Below are positions 25,693 through 33,139 of a DNA stretch of 64,000 bases, piece after piece. The position numbers were made by a program, and so were the translations under genes. This stretch comes from Prevotella sp. P5-92 (lineage in GTDB: Bacteria > Bacteroidota > Bacteroidia > Bacteroidales > Bacteroidaceae), in contig NZ_NPJG01000009.1 in NCBI RefSeq assembly GCF_002251245.1, positions 1 to 64,000 on the forward strand, read 5' to 3'. The notes below the pieces were generated by a model, which searched no databases, was not told the DNA's origin, and saw nothing but the letters and a program-made list of their open reading frames with translations. Numbering within the stretch: position 1 is the first letter of the stretch; each line of letters opens with the position of its first letter.

Positions 25693-25739
25693 ATACTTTA
25701 GCCAAATCAACGCGAATACGCGCGATTTGGCTAAAGTAT
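25693..25739. terminator. Long perfect hairpin ending the SusCD operon
   Basis: Perfect 16-bp arms ATACTTTAGCCAAATC (25693-25708) and GATTTGGCTAAAGTAT (25724-25739), with CGCG-AATA-CGCG nested in the loop, so the stem can extend further. T-rich sequence follows on both strands. It lies 33 bases after the PKD-like gene's stop and most likely ends that operon. Confidence 0.8.
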
Positions 25740-25772
25740 AGGATTTTTTCGAAACCATTACGGGGTAAGAGG

Positions 25773-27335
25773 CTACTTCTTCTTGTATATCATCTTTACC
25801 GGACGATAGCTGATATTGTCGTACTTTTGCAGTATGGTGCCGCGGTCGGTATCTATCACCCAGAGACTGCCGTTCTTGCCCGTCTGCGATGGCTCGTAGA
25901 ATGCGACGTAGGTCTTCTTGTGGTCGGCGCTCATCTCGAAACCAGTGATGACGGCGTCGGCAGAACCTATGGTCTGGAGTACGTCGGCATTGGTAAGGAG
26001 CTGCGAGGTGGTATAGTTCCAACGACGCACCTTGTTGCCGTCGGCAAAGAGGAGCGAGTAGTACGTCATGTTGGCGATGGCGGGTGTGGTAGCAGTCAAC
26101 GGGCATGCTCCCACGGCAGCGACTTTTGTTCCGCCGTTATCGCTAAGTACGGTCTCGGCAGTATCGAAGTTATACTTCCAGAACGAGGTGGAGAGAATCA
26201 CCTTTTGGACGAGCTGTCCGTTCTTAACTATTACCAGTACCTGCGGGTCGCCTCCTGCAGCGAGCTGTTCGTCGGTCATGCGTACGTAGGTCATATTACA
26301 GAATTCGCGTCCGTCAAAATAGTTGTTCTGACCGGTACATGTGGCTCGTGTCTGATGATAGTTCTTACTGCAGTAGTAAGGTCCGTAGCCGTTGTATATC
26401 TGTGCCAAGGCACCAATCTCGCTGTCCCATGCCAGCAGCTCGTAGCTGTATCCCGAGCCGTTGTCGTGAACAATCATGTTTTGGGCATAAGTATATTTCA
26501 GCTTTGTTGGTTTGACGAGTGCGCCTTCGGTGGTAGAGAACTCATAGGTCTTGCCGTTTTCGCAGAGCACGGGATAAGCCACTCCGGAGGCGTCCATCGA
26601 GGGAATGCCGAGGATGGTGGGCTTGAAGTCGGGATACTCCGTCACGGTGAGCATATTCTCGACGGTCATGGTCTTCTCATTGACATAGTAAAGTGTTGGC
26701 ACGTCGGCCGATGTGCCGTTGCCCTGACACACGAGAATCAGGCTACCGGCGCTCTGGACCATGTCGGCGGGATGAGAAGCGAACTGAATGTCGCTGTTGT
26801 TGACCGAGAGACAGTCATAGTCGTAGAACTGTGTGTCGTTCCCATTCTCGTCAGCCGCCATAAACGAGAGCCATGGGCGTCCATCGTTGTCGGCGCTGAT
26901 GATGGTGATACCCTCTTCGTATGGCGAGTTGACGTTGAGGCGGAAGGGATAGAATGTACGTCCGTCCTCGTTTTCGAGGATGAGGCGACAGTTCCAACTG
27001 CCGAGTTCTTTTCCAGTGAAAGAGAGTGATGGCTCGTTGCTATAAACCTTCTGGTCTATTTCCCATGTCGTCTTTACGTTGAGTTGCGCTTGTGTCTGCG
27101 AGAAGACCGGAGTGATGACGAGCGTCTCGTTTTTGTTGATGTTATACACCTCTTTCATCGAGTTTTGGTCGATGACAATCTCCGACAGCTCGCGTTCGGC
27201 AAGTGTGGTATCGTCGCTGAAGCACGACGTTAGCCCGATGGTGGCCAAGGCGAGAGAGATAGCCATCCCGCCGGTCTTTCTCCAGGATTGTGTGGAGAAA
27301 GAAAGCTTCAAGAGCTGAATTATTGTCTGTTTCAT
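25773..27335 (-). CDS. PKD-like family surface lipoprotein
   Basis: A 520-residue lipoprotein and last gene of the SusCD operon. The signal region ends in a lipobox (ATIGLTSC, Cys about 38). The next 100 residues form two Ig/PKD-like beta domains (VIDQNSMKEVYNINKNETLVITPVFSQ; WEIDQKVYSNEPSLSFTGKELGSWNCRLILENEDGRTFYPFRLNV), then a long C-terminal part with repeated strands such as YEELLAWDSE-like segments and VTGFEMSADHKKTYVAFYEP, reminiscent of a beta-propeller. This architecture is regularly seen third or fourth behind SusC/SusD and DUF4843 proteins. It is probably exposed at the surface and helps bind the substrate of the system. Gap to the DUF4843 gene is 12 bases. Confidence 0.8.
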   Translation of the reverse strand: MKQTIIQLLKLSFSTQSWRKTGGMAISLALATIGLTSCFSDDTTLAERELSEIVIDQNSMKEVYNINKNETLVITPVFSQTQAQLNVKTTWEIDQKVYSNEPSLSFTGKELGSWNCRLILENEDGRTFYPFRLNVNSPYEEGITIISADNDGRPWLSFMAADENGNDTQFYDYDCLSVNNSDIQFASHPADMVQSAGSLILVCQGNGTSADVPTLYYVNEKTMTVENMLTVTEYPDFKPTILGIPSMDASGVAYPVLCENGKTYEFSTTEGALVKPTKLKYTYAQNMIVHDNGSGYSYELLAWDSEIGALAQIYNGYGPYYCSKNYHQTRATCTGQNNYFDGREFCNMTYVRMTDEQLAAGGDPQVLVIVKNGQLVQKVILSTSFWKYNFDTAETVLSDNGGTKVAAVGACPLTATTPAIANMTYYSLLFADGNKVRRWNYTTSQLLTNADVLQTIGSADAVITGFEMSADHKKTYVAFYEPSQTGKNGSLWVIDTDRGTILQKYDNISYRPVKMIYKKK

Positions 27336-27347
27336 TGTAATTCGTTT

Positions 27348-28151
27348 TTATTCGTATGGATTAGGGAAGTCGAAGGGGAAGTCGGGATAAGCCGTAACGA
27401 TCATGTCGTGGTTGGCTGGATCGCCGAAGAACTCATACATCGGCTGATAGATATACTTCTTGAAGATAGAGCGGAATACATAAGGGTCGCCGTAGGGGAT
27501 GTTCTCGAGGTTCTCTCCATAGGCAGCCACCATCTTCTTGTATGTCTCAGGCAGGATGTCGTTGATGGCATGGAAGTATTCCACCATCTTGATGAACTTG
27601 TAAGGATGCCACACGCCGAGTGTTGCCTTGTCCCACACCTTGTCGCCATGTGCGCTATACCACTCAGGCTGTTCGACGGCATTGTCGAAGGTGAGGGTAC
27701 GGCTTTGTGCCGCCGCATTGAGTGTAGGGACAAAGTTGTCGTTAGACTTCAGTTCGATATGCAGTGTGTAGCGGGTGTAGCCAGTGGCGTAAGTGCCTTC
27801 GAGTCCGTTGCGGAGTATCTCCACGGGGATATATCCGTTGATGGAGTCAGGTTCGACTACAGCCTCGCCGATATTATACTGTACGCCCTGTTTTGCCGTA
27901 GTCTTCTCTGCCACGACGGTATATGCCACAGTGCGCGGTTGGCTACTGGTAGAGCCCATGATACGGAACGGTATCTTGTACGTGTGGGTCTTTATCTCGA
28001 TAGGAGTCACGCTGAACGAGTAGTTGAGTGTGTCCTTGGTGAAATAGATGCCATTGCGGGCAGTGTCAAATGTCATATAGTCGGTCTCGCTACACGACAC
28101 GGCAGTCATTGCCGTCACCATGGCTATTGTTAATATCCTTGATATTTTCAT
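27348..28151 (-). CDS. DUF4843 family lipoprotein
   Basis: A 267-residue lipoprotein with a lipobox at AVSC (Cys20). The N-terminal segment MTFDTARNGIYFTKDTLNYSFSVTP and the following beta-rich region (KIPFRIMGSTSSQPRTVAYTVV, GYIPVEILRNGLEGTYATGYTRYTLHIELKSNDNFVPTL) are typical of DUF4843, with a helical aromatic C-terminal half (WDKATLGVWHPYKFIKMVEYFHAINDILPE). The family accompanies a subgroup of SusC/SusD pairs, often with a PKD-like lipoprotein behind it, exactly as here. No enzymatic motif is visible. It is presumably an accessory surface protein for ligand capture. Confidence 0.82.
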   Translation of the reverse strand: MKISRILTIAMVTAMTAVSCSETDYMTFDTARNGIYFTKDTLNYSFSVTPIEIKTHTYKIPFRIMGSTSSQPRTVAYTVVAEKTTAKQGVQYNIGEAVVEPDSINGYIPVEILRNGLEGTYATGYTRYTLHIELKSNDNFVPTLNAAAQSRTLTFDNAVEQPEWYSAHGDKVWDKATLGVWHPYKFIKMVEYFHAINDILPETYKKMVAAYGENLENIPYGDPYVFRSIFKKYIYQPMYEFFGDPANHDMIVTAYPDFPFDFPNPYE

Positions 28152-28200
28152 GTTTTCAAATATTACTTTCCATTTAAGATTCGAATGTGCTCAACTCTCA

Positions 28201-28289
28201 GAAGTTAAGGAAGTTAAATAATAGTTTCTACGCTTCTATCAAGGGAGTTTGCAAGGCTCGGACATATGTCCTTAACGTCCTTGACTTCC
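28201..28289. repeat. Short inverted pair of 9-bp repeats (array C)
   Basis: Two units GAAGTTAAG and GAAGTTAAA (28201-28218), a spacer of about 49 bases, then the opposite orientation GTCCTTAACGTCCTTGACTT (28268-28287). Outside these lies a second imperfect inverted pair, CTCAACTCTC (28190-28199) and GAAAGTTGAG. It occupies the gap between the SusD and DUF4843 genes. Confidence 0.7.
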
Positions 28290-28318
28290 CCCTCCTGCGA
28301 AAGTTGAGTTACTTTTTT

Positions 28319-29749
28319 TTAATTTCTGTTCTCCTTCTCTGAGTCAGGTACGGGAACCACATAGATGCCGTCAGCAGGACGGTAAGTGGTCTTGTTGTCG
28401 TACGAGACGATATCGAGGTTCTGTCGTTTCATGTTGAAGAAAGTCTGTCCCTCGCCAATCATCTCACGATAGCGTTCGACGTTGATGACCTCTTGTGTCA
28501 GGCTGTCGTCGCCCTCGCCGCTGATGGGGTCGAGACCACGGTTGGTGATGACCTCGTTGTAGTATTCCACGGCCTTGTTGTAGTTATTGTCGAGCAGACA
28601 CTCGGCAGCAATGTAGTACATCTCAGGCAAACGGATGAGATTGATGCCGAGGATGAGGTCGGCGGGACGTGCCGAGGCATTGTTTTGCAGGTCGTAGATG
28701 TCGGTAAACTTACAGAGTCGATAGCGTGCCGTTCCGCCCATATCCACGGAGGTGAAGTAAGCGTTGGTGCGGTAGTCAAGACCGCTGACGCCCTTTTCAT
28801 ACATCTCCATGAATCCGTCTCTCAGGTCGAGCGACGAATAGGAGATGGTCTGCTGCAGTTTTGGACTGACGAGCGAGTAGAACTTAGCGTAATACACACC
28901 GAAGAGACACTCTTTCTTTGAGAGCACTCCTGCCACATCGTTCACCACCTCGGTCTTTGTCTTCAACTTATATCCTGAAGTAGAGATGACCTTCTCGGCA
29001 TATTCGAGAGCCTTGGCCTTGTCGCCCTTGGTGAGATAGACTCGTGCGAGAAGAGACCTAACGGCATCGATATTGATATGTATCTGGCGGTCGGCCATAA
29101 ACGCCGTCTGTCCGCTATGCTGCTTCTCGTCAGCGAGCAGACGTTCAGCCTCGGTGAGGTCGGCAATGACATGGGCGTAGTTGTCAGATAGCGACTCAAA
29201 GTCGGGAGTCTTCAGCGAGAACTCTGTGGCATAAGGGATGCCGTCAGCCGTGGGATTGACGGTGATCTGCTCGGCAAAGAGACGCATGAGGTCGAAATGC
29301 ATGAACGCACGCAGGGCCAGGGCCTCACCTTTATATATCGTTGCCGGATATTCAGTGGCATTGGCCACGAGTGGTGCGTTGATGACACTGTTGACGTTTG
29401 AGATATTGTTATACATGTCGGTCCATACCGATGCGAATACGTTTTTTACACGAGTGTCGGCATAGTTGTATTTCCCCAGTGCGGTGACGCTTTCGTTGCC
29501 ATAGCACCATAGCGTCTGCGACATGATCTCGAGCGACGAGAAGTAGAGTTCCTGTCCGTAGAGCGATGTGGAGCGCAGTTTGGCATACACTCCGTAGAGT
29601 GCGTCCTCAACGCCCTCGTTAGTCTCGAGCAGTTCGTCGCGTTTCACCTGTCCGTCGGGGGTGATGTCGAGGAAGCTGTCGCATGATGTGGCGGCAAAGG
29701 CCAAGCCTATTGCCATAAATGTCTTTGCTAATATATTTTTATAGTTCAT
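28319..29749 (-). CDS. SusD/RagB-family surface lipoprotein
   Basis: A 476-residue SusD-type lipoprotein, the lid of a SusCD importer. The signal peptide MNYKNILAKTFMAIGLAFAATSC ends at Cys23, followed by DSFLDITPDG, the usual SusD start. The TPR-like helical region and the conserved end (NLIRLPEMYYIAAECLL, YNEVITNRGLDP, VNVERYREMIGEGQTFFNMKRQ) are all present. The frame is open for 34 more codons upstream, but these encode only Leu-Thr-Ser repeats from the 9-bp array, so the Met before the signal peptide is taken as start. It follows its SusC partner by 189 bases filled with two repeat families. The ligand is unknown. Confidence 0.92.
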   Translation of the reverse strand: MNYKNILAKTFMAIGLAFAATSCDSFLDITPDGQVKRDELLETNEGVEDALYGVYAKLRSTSLYGQELYFSSLEIMSQTLWCYGNESVTALGKYNYADTRVKNVFASVWTDMYNNISNVNSVINAPLVANATEYPATIYKGEALALRAFMHFDLMRLFAEQITVNPTADGIPYATEFSLKTPDFESLSDNYAHVIADLTEAERLLADEKQHSGQTAFMADRQIHINIDAVRSLLARVYLTKGDKAKALEYAEKVISTSGYKLKTKTEVVNDVAGVLSKKECLFGVYYAKFYSLVSPKLQQTISYSSLDLRDGFMEMYEKGVSGLDYRTNAYFTSVDMGGTARYRLCKFTDIYDLQNNASARPADLILGINLIRLPEMYYIAAECLLDNNYNKAVEYYNEVITNRGLDPISGEGDDSLTQEVINVERYREMIGEGQTFFNMKRQNLDIVSYDNKTTYRPADGIYVVPVPDSEKENRN

Positions 29750-29765
29750 ATTTTTTGAATATTTA

Positions 29766-29846
29766 GAAGTTAAGGAAGTTAAAGAAGTTAAGGAAGTTAA
29801 GGAAGTTAAAGAAGTTAAGGAAGTTAAAGAAGTTAAGGAAGTTAAA
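29766..29846. repeat. Nine tandem copies of the 9-bp repeat (array D)
   Basis: Nine head-to-tail units of GAAGTTAAG or GAAGTTAAA, with no interruption, followed by GACAATAC, the same edge sequence seen at arrays A and B. No inverted partner follows; a different 14-bp repeat takes its place. The array lies between the SusC stop and the SusD start. Confidence 0.95.
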
Positions 29847-29868
29847 GACAATACTTTTATCCCATCCT

Positions 29869-29938
29869 TTCTTCACTCCTAATTCTTCACTCCTAATTCT
29901 TCACTCCTAATCCCTCATTCCTAATTCCTCATTTCCAA
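29869..29938. repeat. Five tandem copies of a 14-bp repeat
   Basis: Three exact copies of TTCTTCACTCCTAA (29869-29910) are followed by two diverged copies (29911-29924 and 29925-29938). The array abuts the SusC stop codon. The unit is not a multiple of three and differs from the 9-bp family next to it. Confidence 0.95.
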
Positions 29939-32900
29939 TTAAAGCGTTACATTCACATAGAACTCGAATCCCTGGCTATACAGATAGTCGGTACCTCGTT
30001 CAATCTTCACGGTAGAGAGGCGGAGGATATCGGTGAAGTTGACTCCACAACGCAGGTTACGTACATACATGCGACGACATAGTTCGTCGCTAAATTCATA
30101 GCTGATGTTGAGGGTGCCGAGGGTGAGTGTGTTTTCCTTCTCGGCAAAGCGGTCGGTTTGTTCGGGCCGCGAGCTGTCGGCTATGTTCTTGTAGAGAGCG
30201 ATGTCGCCCGGCTGTTTCCAGCGGTCGTCAAACACGCGTTGGTCAGCGTTATATTTAGGGTTGCTGCCCTCCACCTTGCTGACACGTGTGGTGTTGTATA
30301 TCCATGCTCCGAGACGCATGTTTAGCAGGGCATAGACGCTGAATCCCTTCCAATAAACATTGGTGTTAACGGTGCCGGTATATCGTGGTTCGGTGTCGCC
30401 AATGAGCACCTTATCTGCTGAGTCGTAGATGAAGGTGAGTTCGCCGTTACGCTTAATGTATATCTCGCGACCGGTAGCGGGATCGATACCTGCTGAGCGC
30501 ACGAGTTTCAGTGCCGTGGTACTCTCGCCCTCGGCATACTGCGGCAGAGGCACGAGCGACGACGACGAGTTCTCTTCGTTCTTGTTGTTTATCTCCTCAA
30601 GGGCCTTGTTAATCTTTGTGATCTTGTTGCGGTTCATATATCCCGACGTACCGAGTTTCCAGTAGAAGTCCTTTGAACGGAAGATATATCCGTCCACCTG
30701 GAACTCTATACCCTTGTTTTCCATCTCGCCGAGGTTTGACGTGGCGGTGGTGACACCGGTAGAAGGAGCCATGGCCTTCTCAAGCAGCAGGTCGGTGGTC
30801 TTGCGGATATAAGCATCAAACACGAAGTTGAGTCGGCGGTTAAACATCGAGAAGTCGAAACCCACGTTATAGTTCATCGTACGTTCCCATGCGAGATCGA
30901 CATTACCTATTGTAAGGGGCACGGCTCCGATGCCGTTCTTGTACTCGTAAGTGTTGAGATACTGGTACATGGTCATAGCCTGGAACGGCGAGAAGCTCAC
31001 CTTTCCTGTATATCCCATGCTGTAGCGAACCTTCATGAGGTCGATATTCTTCTTTATGCCTTTCATGAAGTTCTCGTTGAGGATATTCCATCCGGCACCT
31101 GCCGACCAGAAGTTTCCCCATCTGTTGTTTTCTCCAAACTGCGACGAACCGGTGATACGCCATGTGCCATCGACGAAGTACCTGTTGCGAAACGAATAGT
31201 TGGCAGTGAGAAATGCTCCCACGGTGGCCGTCTCGCCCTGGGTGCCGTATGGCGTGCGGTCAGAAGGATAGCCCGAGGCATTGCCTATGAACGACAGTTG
31301 GTCGTTGAAGAAGCCGATAGCCTCGGTATTTTCTGTACGTGTCTTGTCGTGCATCACCTCCCAGCCTAACGAAGCCGTGATAAGCGACTCGTCCTGGAAC
31401 ATCTTATTGAATGTTCCCACCACGTTGGCATCATAGCTCGTGGTGCGGGTGTCGGCCTTGACGAGTTGTCCGCGCTTTGTGAGGTCTGGCTCGTTCTTAT
31501 AGCTCAATGACTTTGGTGAGGTGAACGAGTCTGCCCATCCTAACGAGCTCTGGATATTCAGGTGGCCAGTAAGTCGGAACATCTTGTTGATATCCCATCT
31601 CACGTCGGTACTGTTGTTGAACGAGTGAGTGCCCGACTTGGAATAGCTGCCGAGTGTGGCCTCGTAGAGTGGGTTATTCATGTCCCATGAGAGGTTGGTG
31701 TTTACCGATCCGTCAGCATTATACATCGGGTCGTAAGGGTTCATCCTCGTATATTGCGAGAACGAACCGTAAGGTGTGTTCTTTGTATCTACCTCGGAGT
31801 ATGTTGTACGGTTGGAAATCGTCACGGTGTTCTTTATGAAATAGTCGAGTTTGAAACCGAGACTGTATCGTTTGCGGTAGTCGCCTTTCATCACACCTCT
31901 TGTGTCGCCGTATCGTCCGGTAAGTTCATAGCGCATGTTTGACGCTCCTCCATATACACGCAGCGAGTGGTCGTGGGAGAGAGCCACACGTGCCGGCTGC
32001 GAGAGCCAGTCGCTATTCTGTCCGGCAGCCACGAGCTTGTATCTCTCGTTATATAGTTTATCGAGTTCATACTGTTCGGGCAGGCCAGTGACAGAGTTGA
32101 CGGCTCCCTTGGCATCGTAGAGTCCTGCCATCTGCTCGTATTTGAGTTTGTCGGCAGCATTGAGCACGTTGTAGTCGCCGAGCTTCGGGAACTGCAGGTC
32201 GCCAGTGAAGTTATACTGCACACGCACTGTAGAGTTCTTTATTGGCTTACGTGTGATGACGATGACGCCGTTGGCAGCCTTCGAACCGTATAGGGCGGCG
32301 GCGGAGGCATCCTTGAGCACGTTGATCGACTCCACCTCGTTCATGTCGAGGTCGTAGAGTTCCTGCATGGTGATCTCCGTACCGTCGAGGATGATGGTAG
32401 GCTGGTTTACGTCCTGCCCAGAGTTGGAGAATGAGCTGGTACCGCGCAACACGAGTTCTTCCACATGGTTAGGGTTAGATCCCTGCGACGAGTTCTGTAC
32501 CACAGCCATACCTGGTGTGAGGGCAGCGATGGCAGTGAGGATATTGGTGTTTGACACCATCTTCAGGTCTTCGCCTTTGAGCTGAGTCACGGCACCCGTG
32601 AACGACTCTTTCTTCTTGTTCACATATCCTGTCACCACCACATCCTGTATGGTGTGCGAGTCATCTTCGAGAAATACCTTAAGGTTTTTCAGTCCTTTCT
32701 CTTTCGACGAAATGGTTTGGGTAATCATACCCATATACGACACCTTTATGTCAAAGTTGCCTGCAGGGACACTTATTTTAAACTTTCCGTCAATGTCTGC
32801 CGAGGTACCCGTCAGCAGCTTGTCCTTTACGTAGATGGCAATGCTGGCGCCTGGCAGTATCTCGCCAGTAGCCTTTTCGAGCACTACGCCTTCCACGACA

Positions 32901-33049
32901 ACGACGTCCTTAGCCTTTACGCCCTGTTGGGTGGCTTCCTGTGCCATGACAGGCGCCCATCCTCCTCCTGTCACGGTGAGTGCAGCGAGGAAAAGGGCCT
33001 TTGCCACAGTGTGTCGAGTGTCTTTCCTTGTCATTTTTTTACTATTCAT
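29939..33049 (-). CDS. SusC/RagA-family TonB-dependent transporter
   Basis: A 1036-residue outer-membrane importer. After a long signal region (ending APVMAQE) comes a carboxypeptidase-regulatory-like beta-sandwich (VVVEGVVLEKATGEILPGASIAIY ... GKFKISVPAGNFDIKVSYMGMITQ), the TonB-box area (TIQDVVVTGYVNKKKESFTGAV), the plug with IAALTPGMAVVQNSSQG and SINVLKDASAAALYGSKAANGVIVITRK, and a 22-strand barrel ending in VNVTL. The frame continues 15 codons upstream, but MNSKKMTRKD gives a normal signal peptide and leaves the 90-base gap to the previous gene largely intact. It forms an importer with the SusD downstream; together with the DUF4843 and PKD-like lipoproteins it defines an uptake operon of unknown substrate. 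No glycosidase or sulfatase is in the operon. Confidence 0.95.
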   Translation of the reverse strand: MNSKKMTRKDTRHTVAKALFLAALTVTGGGWAPVMAQEATQQGVKAKDVVVVEGVVLEKATGEILPGASIAIYVKDKLLTGTSADIDGKFKISVPAGNFDIKVSYMGMITQTISSKEKGLKNLKVFLEDDSHTIQDVVVTGYVNKKKESFTGAVTQLKGEDLKMVSNTNILTAIAALTPGMAVVQNSSQGSNPNHVEELVLRGTSSFSNSGQDVNQPTIILDGTEITMQELYDLDMNEVESINVLKDASAAALYGSKAANGVIVITRKPIKNSTVRVQYNFTGDLQFPKLGDYNVLNAADKLKYEQMAGLYDAKGAVNSVTGLPEQYELDKLYNERYKLVAAGQNSDWLSQPARVALSHDHSLRVYGGASNMRYELTGRYGDTRGVMKGDYRKRYSLGFKLDYFIKNTVTISNRTTYSEVDTKNTPYGSFSQYTRMNPYDPMYNADGSVNTNLSWDMNNPLYEATLGSYSKSGTHSFNNSTDVRWDINKMFRLTGHLNIQSSLGWADSFTSPKSLSYKNEPDLTKRGQLVKADTRTTSYDANVVGTFNKMFQDESLITASLGWEVMHDKTRTENTEAIGFFNDQLSFIGNASGYPSDRTPYGTQGETATVGAFLTANYSFRNRYFVDGTWRITGSSQFGENNRWGNFWSAGAGWNILNENFMKGIKKNIDLMKVRYSMGYTGKVSFSPFQAMTMYQYLNTYEYKNGIGAVPLTIGNVDLAWERTMNYNVGFDFSMFNRRLNFVFDAYIRKTTDLLLEKAMAPSTGVTTATSNLGEMENKGIEFQVDGYIFRSKDFYWKLGTSGYMNRNKITKINKALEEINNKNEENSSSSLVPLPQYAEGESTTALKLVRSAGIDPATGREIYIKRNGELTFIYDSADKVLIGDTEPRYTGTVNTNVYWKGFSVYALLNMRLGAWIYNTTRVSKVEGSNPKYNADQRVFDDRWKQPGDIALYKNIADSSRPEQTDRFAEKENTLTLGTLNISYEFSDELCRRMYVRNLRCGVNFTDILRLSTVKIERGTDYLYSQGFEFYVNVTL

Positions 33050-33139
33050 TTTGTTCTTAAACCAAGAAGAGCTCCCTACGATCATGGCTGACAACCGTAG
33101 AGAACTCCTCGTTAACTAATTATATTCTCTCTGAAAAAA

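Larger units (their letters stand above)
25441..25772. other. Gene-free stretch upstream of the MerR-type gene
   Basis: These 332 bases hold the regulator's promoter (25479-25511), a direct repeat GCAGATACCTG at 25548-25558 and 25570-25580 (22 bases apart, the first copy inside TGCAG/CTGCA), and a strong hairpin at 25693-25739. The direct repeat may be a binding site for the regulator or another factor. No small gene was supported. Confidence 0.5.

Noticed and set aside
25827-27029. A 400-codon open frame on the plus strand
   Set aside because: It is opposite the PKD-like lipoprotein and shows an unlikely amino-acid mix with many Val, Gly and Cys residues.
29750-29851. Leu-Thr-Ser-rich N-terminal extension of the SusD protein
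   Set aside because: The codons come from the 9-bp array; a normal lipoprotein signal peptide starts at the following Met.
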